Below, one piece after another: positions 7,984-15,907 of a stretch of DNA of 25,496 nucleotides. The DNA comes from Bacteroidota bacterium. GTDB lineage: Bacteria > Bacteroidota > Rhodothermia > Balneolales > Balneolaceae. The DNA lies in assembly GCA_024635465.1 (NCBI GenBank), contig JAGXIS010000099.1, positions 1 through 25,496 of the forward strand, read 5' to 3'. Under the pieces are notes generated by a model that saw only the letters and a program-made list of their open reading frames with translations, had not been told where the DNA came from and searched no databases. The number at the start of each line of letters is the position of its first letter. Position 1 is the stretch's first letter. Position numbers and translations under genes: made by a program.

Positions 7984-9114
7984 GTGGAAACCAATTCAAA
8001 TACGATAACCTACGTAGCGTCTAAAGATGAGAAAAAGACGTTTATTGAATTTCCATATTCACATTATGAGAATGATAAGTTTTGGGTAGCACCACTGCTT
8101 ATAGAGCAGAAAAAACTTCTGGATCCCAACAAAAATCCATTCTATAATAATGCCGAAATTGCACTTTTCAATGTATCGTTTAATGATAAACATGCCGGTA
8201 GAATAGCTGCAATTATTGATCATAGATACAATAAATTTCACAATACAAAGACGGGCTTTTTTGGTTTTTTTGAATGTATCGATCAACAGTCTACTGCTGA
8301 TTTACTTTTTAAAGTAGCTGAAGATTGGCTGAGAGAGAAAGGTATGAATACTATAATGGGGCCGTCTAATCCGGGTATGATGGATGAGTTGGGCATCCTT
8401 GTAGAAGGTTTTGATAAATACCCGACTATTTTAATGCCATATCACAAAGATTATTACGATAAAATCATTCAAAAAGCCGGTTATAAAAAAGAGATGGACC
8501 TCTTGGCTTATTTGGTAACACAGGATAGTGTGGATCATGAACGTGCCAATAGAGCAATGGAAATCGTAAAGAAGAGGCTCCCCGGAATCAGCATAAGAAA
8601 GATAAATCTCCGTAAGATTAAAGACGAAGTGAAAATTATAAGAGAGATTTTTAATAGCGCATGGAGTAAAAATTGGGGATTTATACCGCTCTCTAAGGAA
8701 GAATTTGATAATCTTGCCTCGGATCTTAAATCAATAGTTGATAATGACTTTGCCCACATCGCTGAGATAGATGGAGAACCGATAGCTTTCTCAATTGCAC
8801 TTCCCGATTATAACCAGATATTTAGAAATATGAATGGACGGTTGTTTCCAACCGGATTGTTCAAAATATTATGGAATCGGAAAAAAATTAATAAAGTGAG
8901 AACTGCACTGATGGGTGTAATACCTGAGTATCAAGGCAGAGGAATAGATGCTCTATTGCATAGGGAGGCAATAAATAGCGGACTCAAAAATGGAATTTTT
9001 TCCTCTGAAGTGGGATGGATCCTGGAAAATAATGTGCAAATGGTCCGAGTAGCTGAAAAACTGGGCGGTACGATCGATAAACGTTACAGGATCTACAGTA
9101 AAAGTCTCAATTGA
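7984..9114 (+). CDS. GNAT-fold N-acyltransferase-like protein, candidate sphingoid-base N-acyltransferase
   Basis: A 376-residue protein with a C-terminal GNAT-like domain: HIAEIDGEPIAFSIALPDYN (258-277) forms the central strands and MGVIPEYQGRGIDALLHREAI (310-330) carries the acyl-CoA-binding Q-x-x-G-x motif. The N-terminal half (KTFIEFPYSHYENDKFWVAPL, IMGPSNPGMMDELGILVEGF, YHKDYYDKIIQKAGYKK) resembles a family of proteins annotated only as hypothetical or N-acetyltransferase (YghO-like), which as I recall also sits beside SPT genes in other Bacteroidota. Its start is GTG at 7984, 2 bp after the SPT stop, so translation is almost certainly coupled. The pairing suggests a job on the SPT product, for example N-acylation to ceramide. 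The fold is seen in the sequence; the role is inferred. Confidence 0.78.
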   Translation: METNSNTITYVASKDEKKTFIEFPYSHYENDKFWVAPLLIEQKKLLDPNKNPFYNNAEIALFNVSFNDKHAGRIAAIIDHRYNKFHNTKTGFFGFFECIDQQSTADLLFKVAEDWLREKGMNTIMGPSNPGMMDELGILVEGFDKYPTILMPYHKDYYDKIIQKAGYKKEMDLLAYLVTQDSVDHERANRAMEIVKKRLPGISIRKINLRKIKDEVKIIREIFNSAWSKNWGFIPLSKEEFDNLASDLKSIVDNDFAHIAEIDGEPIAFSIALPDYNQIFRNMNGRLFPTGLFKILWNRKKINKVRTALMGVIPEYQGRGIDALLHREAINSGLKNGIFSSEVGWILENNVQMVRVAEKLGGTIDKRYRIYSKSLN

Positions 9115-9292
9115 TAAGCTCCTCTTTACTTCAAAAATAGATTCAAAATCGCTATCTTTAAGGAGTCAATTCCGCTCGGATAAGTAGTACTCTTTTGAGA
9201 TGTTTAGTGCGCTGAAATAGGAAAGGTGAAATGTAGAAATCACTTACCGCTCTATCCGGTAACGTTTTATTTAAGTTTAACTGTATTAAAAA

Positions 9293-10696
9293 ATGAATAG
9301 AAAAATGGCCGATTTTCGTATTGAAAAAGATTCTATGGGTGAAATTAAAGTTCCAAAGGATGCTTATTATTCTGCACAGACGCAGCGTGCTTTTGAGAAT
9401 TTCCCTGTAAGTGGTATTCGCTTTAATTCTGCATTTATATCAGCATTAGGACACATTAAATTTGCAGCTGCAAAGGCAAATGAAGAATTAGGGTTGATTG
9501 AAAAGCCTGTCTCAGAAGCCATTCAAAAAGCGTCAATAGAGGTAGTAGAAAATAAATTTGATCAGGATTTTGTACTGGATATTTTCCAAACCGGATCAGG
9601 TACTTCCAGTAATATGAATGCGAATGAAATTATCGCAAAGCGTGCAAATGAGCTAAAATCCGACACAGATATCTCTATTCATCCAAACGATCATGTCAAT
9701 TTTGGTCAAAGTTCCAATGATGTGATTCCAACTGCAATTAGAATTGCGGCTGTTATTTCTGTTAAAAGAGATCTGATTCCGGCGCTGAAACATTTGCAAA
9801 ATGCTCTATTAGATAAAGGGGATCAGTACAAGGATGTCGTTAAAACGGGTCGTACACACTTAATGGATGCGATGCCAATTACGATTCAACAGGAATTTAG
9901 TGGTTATGCCCGACAGGTCGAGCTGGGAATTGAGAGACTAAACTCAACACTAGCCAGAATGTATGAGCTCCCTCAAGGAGGTACTGCAGTTGGAACCGGC
10001 ATCAATACACATAGTGAATTTGGTAAACGTTTTGCATCCATCATTTCAAAAGCAACAGAATGTACATTTAAAGAAGCTGAGAATCATTTTGAAGCACAAG
10101 CGAGTGTTGATACGCCGGTTGAACTCTCGGGTCAGTTAAAGACAATTGCAGTCAGCCTGATGAAGATCGGTAATGATTTCAGGTGGATGAATTCAGGCCC
10201 GAATAGTGGAATTGGAGAAGTCGAGTTAATGGCATTGCAGCCCGGATCCTCAATAATGCCGGGAAAAGTGAATCCTGTAATTGAAGAGTCGTTAACCATG
10301 GTATGCGCACAGGTGATTGGAAATGATGCAACAATTACTATCGGAGGTCAGTCAGGAAATTTTGAACTCAATGTGATGTTGCCGGTAGTAGCTTATAATT
10401 TGTTGCAATCCATTGAATTACTATCAAATGCCTCTACAAACTTTGCGGATAAATCAGTAAGTGGTTTGGTTGTTCGAAAAGAGAGAATAGAGAGCATGGT
10501 TGGTAAAAATCCTATACTTGTTACGGCCCTGAATCCATTAATTGGTTATGACAAGGCGGCAAAAATTGCAAAAACTGCATTTGCGGAAGAGAGATCTGTG
10601 ATGGATGTTGCCAAAGAGATGACAGATTTGTCGGATAAAGAACTGAAAAAAGCACTCAATCCGATAAATATGACCAAAGGTGGATTTTCAGACTAA
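9293..10696 (+). CDS. fumC: class II fumarate hydratase
   Basis: Fumarate to L-malate in the TCA cycle; cytoplasmic homotetramer, 467 residues, the normal size. Motifs: the FRIEKDSMGEIKVP N-terminus, GSGTSSNMNANEI (about 103-115), HPNDHVNFGQSSNDVIP, the catalytic-His segment TGRTHLMDAMPIT and the superfamily signature GSSIMPGKVNPV. A GRTHLxDA segment points to fumarase, whereas aspartases usually have GRTQLQDA. The listed start is ATG 9293; a second ATG at 9305 (MADFRIEKD) matches the usual N-terminus of the family just as well. Neither has a Shine-Dalgarno. It stands alone: 178 bp lie upstream with no clear promoter (an isolated TATCTTTA at 9153-9160 lacks a -33 box) and 226 bp downstream. 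Confidence 0.95.
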   Translation: MNRKMADFRIEKDSMGEIKVPKDAYYSAQTQRAFENFPVSGIRFNSAFISALGHIKFAAAKANEELGLIEKPVSEAIQKASIEVVENKFDQDFVLDIFQTGSGTSSNMNANEIIAKRANELKSDTDISIHPNDHVNFGQSSNDVIPTAIRIAAVISVKRDLIPALKHLQNALLDKGDQYKDVVKTGRTHLMDAMPITIQQEFSGYARQVELGIERLNSTLARMYELPQGGTAVGTGINTHSEFGKRFASIISKATECTFKEAENHFEAQASVDTPVELSGQLKTIAVSLMKIGNDFRWMNSGPNSGIGEVELMALQPGSSIMPGKVNPVIEESLTMVCAQVIGNDATITIGGQSGNFELNVMLPVVAYNLLQSIELLSNASTNFADKSVSGLVVRKERIESMVGKNPILVTALNPLIGYDKAAKIAKTAFAEERSVMDVAKEMTDLSDKELKKALNPINMTKGGFSD

Positions 10697-10747
10697 AAAA
10701 ATAGATTAAAGGATCTCGAAAAATGAGGGGTATAATTTCTTGCCGAT

Positions 10748-10782
10748 TCAGTAAGTAAACGTATTTATTTTCAACTTACTGA
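10748..10782. repeat. inverted repeat (9-bp arms) between fumC and the E1 gene
   Basis: TCAGTAAGT (10748-10756) and ACTTACTGA (10774-10782) are perfect reverse complements across a 17-base AT-rich spacer. No T-run follows on either side, so it does not look like an intrinsic terminator; an operator dyad is possible. It lies 52 bp after fumC and 140 bp before the E1 start. Confidence 0.5.
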
Positions 10783-10828
10783 TACTACGTATATTAACTT
10801 TCTTGAGAAGAAAAATCGGTTCTGAATT

Positions 10829-10859
10829 TTGTTAATAGCCCCCAACACCTTATTATAAT
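10829..10859 (+). promoter_or_regulatory. weak candidate promoter for the E1 gene
   Basis: TTGTTA (10829-10834) and TATAAT (10854-10859) are separated by 19 bp, 63 bp before the ATG at 10923. The -10 box is perfect for a sigma-70-type promoter but the spacing is longer than the ideal 17. No TAnnTTTG box is seen here. Confidence 0.35.
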
Positions 10860-10922
10860 ATAGTACATATCAGACCATTATTTATCATTTAAGTTGTTGT
10901 AAATAATGAATATAAGCTATCT

Positions 10923-13328
10923 ATGAAAAAAGCCGAAAGCATAAAACACTCAGTCAAATATAAGAAAGAAGTTCTGAGGGATCTCAGAATTGCTTGTATG
11001 AGTAGAGAGATGTCGATGATAGGCAGAAAAGAGGTGCTTACCGGAAAAGCAAAGTTTGGGATTTTTGGTGATGGTAAAGAACTTCCACAGCTTGTGATGG
11101 CTAAATTTTTTAAGAACGGAGATTTCAGATCAGGGTATTACAGAGATCAAACGTTTATGATGGCAATTGGCGAATTATCAGTTGCTGAATTTTTTGGTCA
11201 ACTTTATGCAAATCCGGACATAGAAGCGGATCCGAATTCAGCCGGACGTCAAATGAATTCTCATTTTGCATCTCGTCTTTTGAATAGTGATGGCAGTTGG
11301 AAGTCGCAGACTAAAATGAAGAACAGTTCCGCTGATATCTCTCCAACAGCTGGGCAAATGGCCAGATTGTTAGGCATTGCTCAGGCTTCAAAGATATATC
11401 GGAACAGTGAAGGATTAAAAGATTGGACTGATTTTTCAATTAATGGAGATGAAATTGCCTGGGGTACGATTGGTGATGCAAGTACTTCGGAAGGAATTTT
11501 TTGGGAGACGATGAATGCTGCCGGTGTATTGCAGGTGCCTATGGTTGTTTCCGTTTGGGATGATGGATACGGTATTTCAGTTTCAAAAAGGTATCAAACA
11601 ACCAAGGAGAGTATATCCAAAGTAATGCGTGGATTTAAGAAGACTCAAAAGGAGCCGGGCATTGAGATCTTCACTGCCAGAGCCTGGGACTATGAAGAGA
11701 TGTTATCTGTTTATAATGAAGCTGCCACTCTTGCGAGGGAAGATCATGTTCCAGTATTAATCCATATTGAAGAAGTAACTCAGCCATTGGGGCATTCCAC
11801 ATCCGGGTCTCATGAACGATATAAGGATGATGAACGGTTGGCCTGGGAAAAGGAACATTGTTGTATTGAAAAATTTAAAATGTGGATTATTTCTGAAGGA
11901 ATCGCGGATCTGAAAGAGCTGGAAAAAATAGAGGAAGAAGCTCGGTCTGAGATTATTAGTGAGCAGAAAAAAGCCTGGGAAAAATTCCAAAGTCCAATTA
12001 CAAAAGAGAAAGAAGAGGTGATATCTCTTTTGGATAGAGTGATGGAGAGACATCCGGAAATTAAAAAGTTGAGTGAATATCGACTTCAACTTCAAAAAAG
12101 AAATAAACCGATTCGACGGCATGTTGTCTCCACCGCAAGACGAGCTTTATTTGAGCTTAGAGGAGTTGTCTCGGATGAGAAAATTTCACTTGTAGACTGG
12201 TTACGCAGGCAACAAGATCTTAATTGGGATAGATTTAATTCCCATCTATATAGTGAAACAGACCGATCACCACTTCTTATTGAAGAGATAAAACCTTCAT
12301 ACGATTCAAATCCGAAGAGTGAAGATGGCAGAATTGTGTTAAGAAATAATTTTGATGCTCTATTTGCGAAATATCCCAATGCTATGATATTTGGTGAAGA
12401 TGCCGGAATGCTTGGCGGTGTGAATCTGGGTCTTGAAGGTATGCAAAATAAGTATGGTGAGCTTCGAGTTAGTGATACCGGTATTCGTGAGGCAACCATA
12501 CTGGGACAGGGAATTGGATTGTCTCTTCGAGGACTTAGACCCATTGCTGAAATACAATATTTGGATTATCTCTTATACTGTTTTCAATTATTAAGTGATG
12601 ATGTAGCAACAGTGCGCTATCGAACCAAAAGCGGTCAGGCATATCCACTGATCATAAGAACACGTGGACATAGACTGGAGGGTATTTGGCATGCCGGATC
12701 TCCTATGGGGATGATAGTTCATGGTTTGCGGGGTATTCACGTATGTGTGCCAAGAAATTTAACTGATGCTGCCGGTTTTTATAATACGTTAATGCAGGGA
12801 GATGATCCTGGATTAATCATCGAACCTCTGAATGCCTATCGGTTAAAGGAGAAGATGCCTTCGAATTTAGGAGAATTTACTGTGCCATTAGGCATCCCGG
12901 AAATTATACAAGAGGGTGAAGATGTTACACTGGTTTCATACGGATCAACGTTGAGTATTATTGAATCAATTCTGCCTAATCTACAAGAAATGGGCATCTC
13001 AGCTGAGCTGATAGATGTAAGGACATTGCTGCCTTTCGATAGAAATCGTATGATTTTGGAATCTCTTAAAAAAACGAATCGTATTTTGTTTATCGACGAG
13101 GATGTTCCGGGTGGTGCTACAGCATATATGATGCAGAGAGTTATTGATCAGGATGGCGGATACCATTATCTGGACTCAGAGGCTAAATGCCTTACAGCCA
13201 AAGCCCATCGACCGGCTTTTGGTTCGGATGGAGATTATTTCTCTAAACCAAGTGCAGAAGATATCATTGAAAAGGTGTATGAGTTAATGCACGAAGCTAA
13301 TCCAGGGAAATATCCTGCTCTCTGGTGA
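10923..13328 (+). CDS. fused E1 alpha-beta subunit of a 2-oxoacid dehydrogenase (branched-chain type)
   Basis: Thiamine-diphosphate-dependent decarboxylase of a 2-oxoacid dehydrogenase complex, which passes the acyl group to the lipoyl E2. The 801 residues are an alpha part (about 1-370) joined by a helical linker to a beta part (about 455-801). Alpha: YYRDQTFMM (72-80) and GDASTSEGIFWETMNAAG (184-201), ending in WDDGYGIS (212-219), where textbook E1 alpha has GDG...NN. Beta: FGEDAGMLGG, SDTGIREATILGQGIGLSLRGLRPIAEIQYLDYL, VSYGSTL and FIDEDVPGGATAYM. Fusion of both halves is a common arrangement in Bacteroidota, usually annotated as alpha-ketoacid dehydrogenase; the substrate (branched-chain, pyruvate or other) cannot be told. 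No E2 or E3 lies in the window. It is convergent with ctaB. Confidence 0.9.
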   Translation: MKKAESIKHSVKYKKEVLRDLRIACMSREMSMIGRKEVLTGKAKFGIFGDGKELPQLVMAKFFKNGDFRSGYYRDQTFMMAIGELSVAEFFGQLYANPDIEADPNSAGRQMNSHFASRLLNSDGSWKSQTKMKNSSADISPTAGQMARLLGIAQASKIYRNSEGLKDWTDFSINGDEIAWGTIGDASTSEGIFWETMNAAGVLQVPMVVSVWDDGYGISVSKRYQTTKESISKVMRGFKKTQKEPGIEIFTARAWDYEEMLSVYNEAATLAREDHVPVLIHIEEVTQPLGHSTSGSHERYKDDERLAWEKEHCCIEKFKMWIISEGIADLKELEKIEEEARSEIISEQKKAWEKFQSPITKEKEEVISLLDRVMERHPEIKKLSEYRLQLQKRNKPIRRHVVSTARRALFELRGVVSDEKISLVDWLRRQQDLNWDRFNSHLYSETDRSPLLIEEIKPSYDSNPKSEDGRIVLRNNFDALFAKYPNAMIFGEDAGMLGGVNLGLEGMQNKYGELRVSDTGIREATILGQGIGLSLRGLRPIAEIQYLDYLLYCFQLLSDDVATVRYRTKSGQAYPLIIRTRGHRLEGIWHAGSPMGMIVHGLRGIHVCVPRNLTDAAGFYNTLMQGDDPGLIIEPLNAYRLKEKMPSNLGEFTVPLGIPEIIQEGEDVTLVSYGSTLSIIESILPNLQEMGISAELIDVRTLLPFDRNRMILESLKKTNRILFIDEDVPGGATAYMMQRVIDQDGGYHYLDSEAKCLTAKAHRPAFGSDGDYFSKPSAEDIIEKVYELMHEANPGKYPALW

Positions 13329-13395
13329 TTTTAAAACAGATCAATAGATGAGATCGACATTGGGTCTTTCTAAATTTCAGCAATTTTTGCCGATG

Positions 13396-13440
13396 TGATT
13401 GGAGTTCTGCCTGATAGTGTTTTAAAAGATGCTCCAATCA
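13396..13440. repeat. inverted repeat at the convergent E1/ctaB junction
   Basis: TGATTGGAG (13396-13404) and CTCCAATCA (13432-13440) are perfect reverse complements with a 27-base loop; the right arm lies inside the 3' end of ctaB. No T-tract follows, so it is at best a weak, possibly bidirectional, transcription end. Confidence 0.3.
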
Positions 13441-14327
13441 ATAAATATAAAAAGCCAGATCAGCGGTAGATAGATAAAAGAGGAGAACATCAAAGAGCGA
13501 GCATTATCCACATCTCGAAAGTAGGAAAATTTCAAGCCGTAATAGAAGAACCCGGCTGTTGTGATCATTGAACCGGTAAGATATATCCACCCGACCAAAT
13601 CCATAACAAAAAGCTTATAAACTGTAGGAAAAAGAATCATTATGGGTAATAAAGTCCATAGTGCAGCTTTATAACCGTTTGGATCATTTTTTGGCAACAT
13701 TTTAAATCCGGCATGATCGTAATCATTTTTGCATACCCATGCAATAGATACAACATGGGGTATTTGCCAGCAGTAAATGATTCCAAAAAGAATCCACATT
13801 CCATGCTCAAATAAGGTACCACTGACAGCTACCCAACCCCCAACCACCGGTAATGCTCCGGGTATAGCTCCAACAAAAACATTCAGTGCAGAAATTCTCT
13901 TGAGTGGTGTATAGGCAAATAGATAAATCACTGTTGTAGCCAGTGAGACTATTCCGGCAACTACATTTACCATTATAATCAAATAACCCAATCCCGCAAA
14001 AATTAATGTAATGGAGAAGATAAAACTCTGTCTGGGTTCAATTCGATAAGCCGGCAGGGGTCTTCGACTGGTTCTCTTCATCAAACTATCGAGATCCCGC
14101 TCAATAAACATATTGTGTGCAGCTGTGCCGGCAGCGATGAGATAAGTACCCAAAACTGCATGCATCATCAATACAAAATCAATCCCGCCTGTAGATGCCA
14201 AAAGAAAACCAATGAGCATACTTGCAAGTACTGAGAAAGTGATGCCTGGCTTGGTAAGCTCATAGTAGCTACCCATTGTGCCGACTAAATCCTTAATTGT
14301 TACGTTACTTGTTGTAGCTTTGTTCAT
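13422..14327 (-). CDS. ctaB: protoheme IX farnesyltransferase (heme O synthase)
   Basis: UbiA-family membrane prenyltransferase that attaches farnesyl to heme B to give heme O, needed for heme-copper oxidases. With ATG at 14327 the product is 301 residues, the usual length; an extension to TTG 14342 is possible but less likely. Visible: ELTKPGITFSVL (23-34) entering TM1; the prenyl-PP/Mg site HNMFIERDLDSLMKRTSRRPLP (N72, E76, D78, D80), with Glu where many family members have Asp; TPLKR; GAIPGALPVVGGW; and the second motif YDHAGFKMLP. Seven to nine hydrophobic segments are evident. Cytochrome oxidase genes are not adjacent here. It follows the MerR gene by 86 bp on the same strand and may be cotranscribed with it. 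Confidence 0.95.
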   Translation of the reverse strand: MNKATTSNVTIKDLVGTMGSYYELTKPGITFSVLASMLIGFLLASTGGIDFVLMMHAVLGTYLIAAGTAAHNMFIERDLDSLMKRTSRRPLPAYRIEPRQSFIFSITLIFAGLGYLIIMVNVVAGIVSLATTVIYLFAYTPLKRISALNVFVGAIPGALPVVGGWVAVSGTLFEHGMWILFGIIYCWQIPHVVSIAWVCKNDYDHAGFKMLPKNDPNGYKAALWTLLPIMILFPTVYKLFVMDLVGWIYLTGSMITTAGFFYYGLKFSYFRDVDNARSLMFSSFIYLPLIWLFIFIDWSIF

Positions 14328-14413
14328 AGAAATCGTGATCAAATATCACGTAAAAATAATCAATTTGGCCAACAGATGTTTGGAAAGGACTCTTGAATCT
14401 CAATGAATCTCTT

Positions 14414-14749
14414 TTATAGTTTCTCACTTAGTGATTGCAGAAAAATTCGGATCTCTTTTAAATCTTTAATCGTCTCAAATGGGAGATTAGGATCTGTTTT
14501 TTCAGTTTCGTCCAAATTTTGTTCTTTTTCAATAAATTTTTGAGCTCCTGCAGTACTGTACTTTTTGTCTTGAATGAGCTCTTTTAACTTCAATATAAGC
14601 GTAATATCTTGTTCTCGGAATGTGCGATTTCCGGCTTTATTCTTTCTGGGTGAGAGCTGTTTGAATATTGTTTCCCAATATCTAAGGACATGAGGCTCTA
14701 CACTTGTAATATCACTCACTTCGCCGATTGAATAATACAATTTCTTCAT
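14414..14749 (-). CDS. MerR-family transcriptional regulator
   Basis: A small 111-residue regulator. Residues about 4-70 form a winged helix of the MerR type: YYSIGEVSDITSVEPHVLRYWETIFKQLSPRKNKAGNRTFREQDI, with the recognition helix at VEPHVLRYWE and the wing at RKNKAGNR. The C-terminal about 40 residues are charged and probably helical (dimerisation), with no metal-binding cysteines, so it is not a metal sensor of the classical kind. The ATG at 14749 gives the standard MerR N-terminus. This short form is frequent as a single copy in Bacteroidota/Balneolota genomes. Its targets are unknown; ctaB 86 bp downstream, or the divergent GT2 operon, are the nearest candidates. Confidence 0.9.
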   Translation of the reverse strand: MKKLYYSIGEVSDITSVEPHVLRYWETIFKQLSPRKNKAGNRTFREQDITLILKLKELIQDKKYSTAGAQKFIEKEQNLDETEKTDPNLPFETIKDLKEIRIFLQSLSEKL

Positions 14750-14932
14750 TGTTTGGAAATCTGTTATTTTAAGGATTCATCACAAGAAAATAATTATATT
14801 TCCTTGGTTTATGAACTCATTTTAAAAAAAGAAGTTGAGAGTACATAAAATGTAGTGAGATTATCCTCGTTGTTTTAATGAGGTTGATCAAAAAACTCAT
14901 TTATGAAATAAATATAGTAAACTTGCAGTCTT

Positions 14933-15907
14933 TTGCCGGAGAAAATTAAAAATATAAAAACCATAGCGGGGATACCTCGAGTTGAGATAAGTGTTGTCAT
15001 ACCTCTTTTTAATGAGGAGCATACACTCGTAGAGCTTGCCGGGAAAATTGCAGATTCTCTACAGGGTAAAGATTTTGAAATTATATTTGTAGATGATGGT
15101 TCAATGGATCGTTCTTGGGAGATTCTTTCCAAACTCAGTCGGGATTACTCATTTGTTAAAGCGATCCGGTTCAGAAGGAATTACGGCAAAAGTGACGCTT
15201 TACAAGCCGGATTTACTGCTGCAATGGGTAGGTATGTAGTAACAATGGATGCTGATCTTCAAGATGATCCCTATGAGATTCCGGGCCTTATTGAATTATT
15301 AGAGCAGGGAAATGATATGGTAAGTGGTTGGAAAAAGAAGAGATTTGACCCGATTTCTAAAACAGTACCTTCTCGCTTTTTTAATGCGGTAACCCGCTTA
15401 ACAACCGGAATACAATTACACGATTTCAACTGTGGTTTAAAAGCCTATCGTAAAGAGGTAACGGATAGTATCTATCTCTATGGAGAGATGCATCGTTATG
15501 TGCCACTGCTAGCAAAATGGAAGGGTTATGATAAAATTGAAGAGAAGGTTGTAAAGCATCATCCCCGGAAACATGGAAAGACAAAATTTGGAATTTCCAG
15601 ATTCCTCAATGGATTTTTAGATCTTATTACTCTATTGTTTGTCAATCGCTACAAACAAAGACCCATGCACTTTTTTGGTTCATTAGGCATTTTATTTCTC
15701 TTTATTGGAGGTCTGATAAGTACATATTTGTCTTATATAAAAATATTTTTAGGTCAACCACTGTCAAATAGACCTCTGCTTTTTTTGGGTATCCTTTTAA
15801 TTTTAGTTGGTGTTCAATTCTTTTCTATTGGGTTTTTGGGTGAAATGATTAATCGATGGCATGTTCGAAATCAAAATCCTGAGATTGCTGACAAAACAGG
15901 TTTATGA
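14933..15907 (+). CDS. membrane GT2 glycosyltransferase, polyprenol-phosphate type
   Basis: GT-A glycosyltransferase of the DPM1/GtrB/ArnC kind, 324 residues, which makes a polyprenyl-phosphate-sugar from a nucleotide sugar. Features: EISVVIPLFNEEHTLVEL (18-35), FVDDGSMDRSWEIL (52-65), RNYGKSDALQAGF (82-94), the metal site MDADLQDDP (D106, D108), DFNCGLKAYRKEV, and two C-terminal membrane segments (about 240-265 and 280-305) with FFGSLGILFLFIGG and LLILVGVQFFSIGFLGEMI. The listed start is TTG at 14933 because no ATG or GTG lies suitably before the first beta strand; the exact start is uncertain. Its TGA overlaps the next ATG (15904-15907), so it is coupled to the methyltransferase. Confidence 0.92.
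   Translation: MPEKIKNIKTIAGIPRVEISVVIPLFNEEHTLVELAGKIADSLQGKDFEIIFVDDGSMDRSWEILSKLSRDYSFVKAIRFRRNYGKSDALQAGFTAAMGRYVVTMDADLQDDPYEIPGLIELLEQGNDMVSGWKKKRFDPISKTVPSRFFNAVTRLTTGIQLHDFNCGLKAYRKEVTDSIYLYGEMHRYVPLLAKWKGYDKIEEKVVKHHPRKHGKTKFGISRFLNGFLDLITLLFVNRYKQRPMHFFGSLGILFLFIGGLISTYLSYIKIFLGQPLSNRPLLFLGILLILVGVQFFSIGFLGEMINRWHVRNQNPEIADKTGL

Noticed and set aside
12092..12544. 150-codon minus-strand frame inside the E1 gene
   Set aside because: It is antisense to a well-supported coding region and its translation has no recognisable domain.
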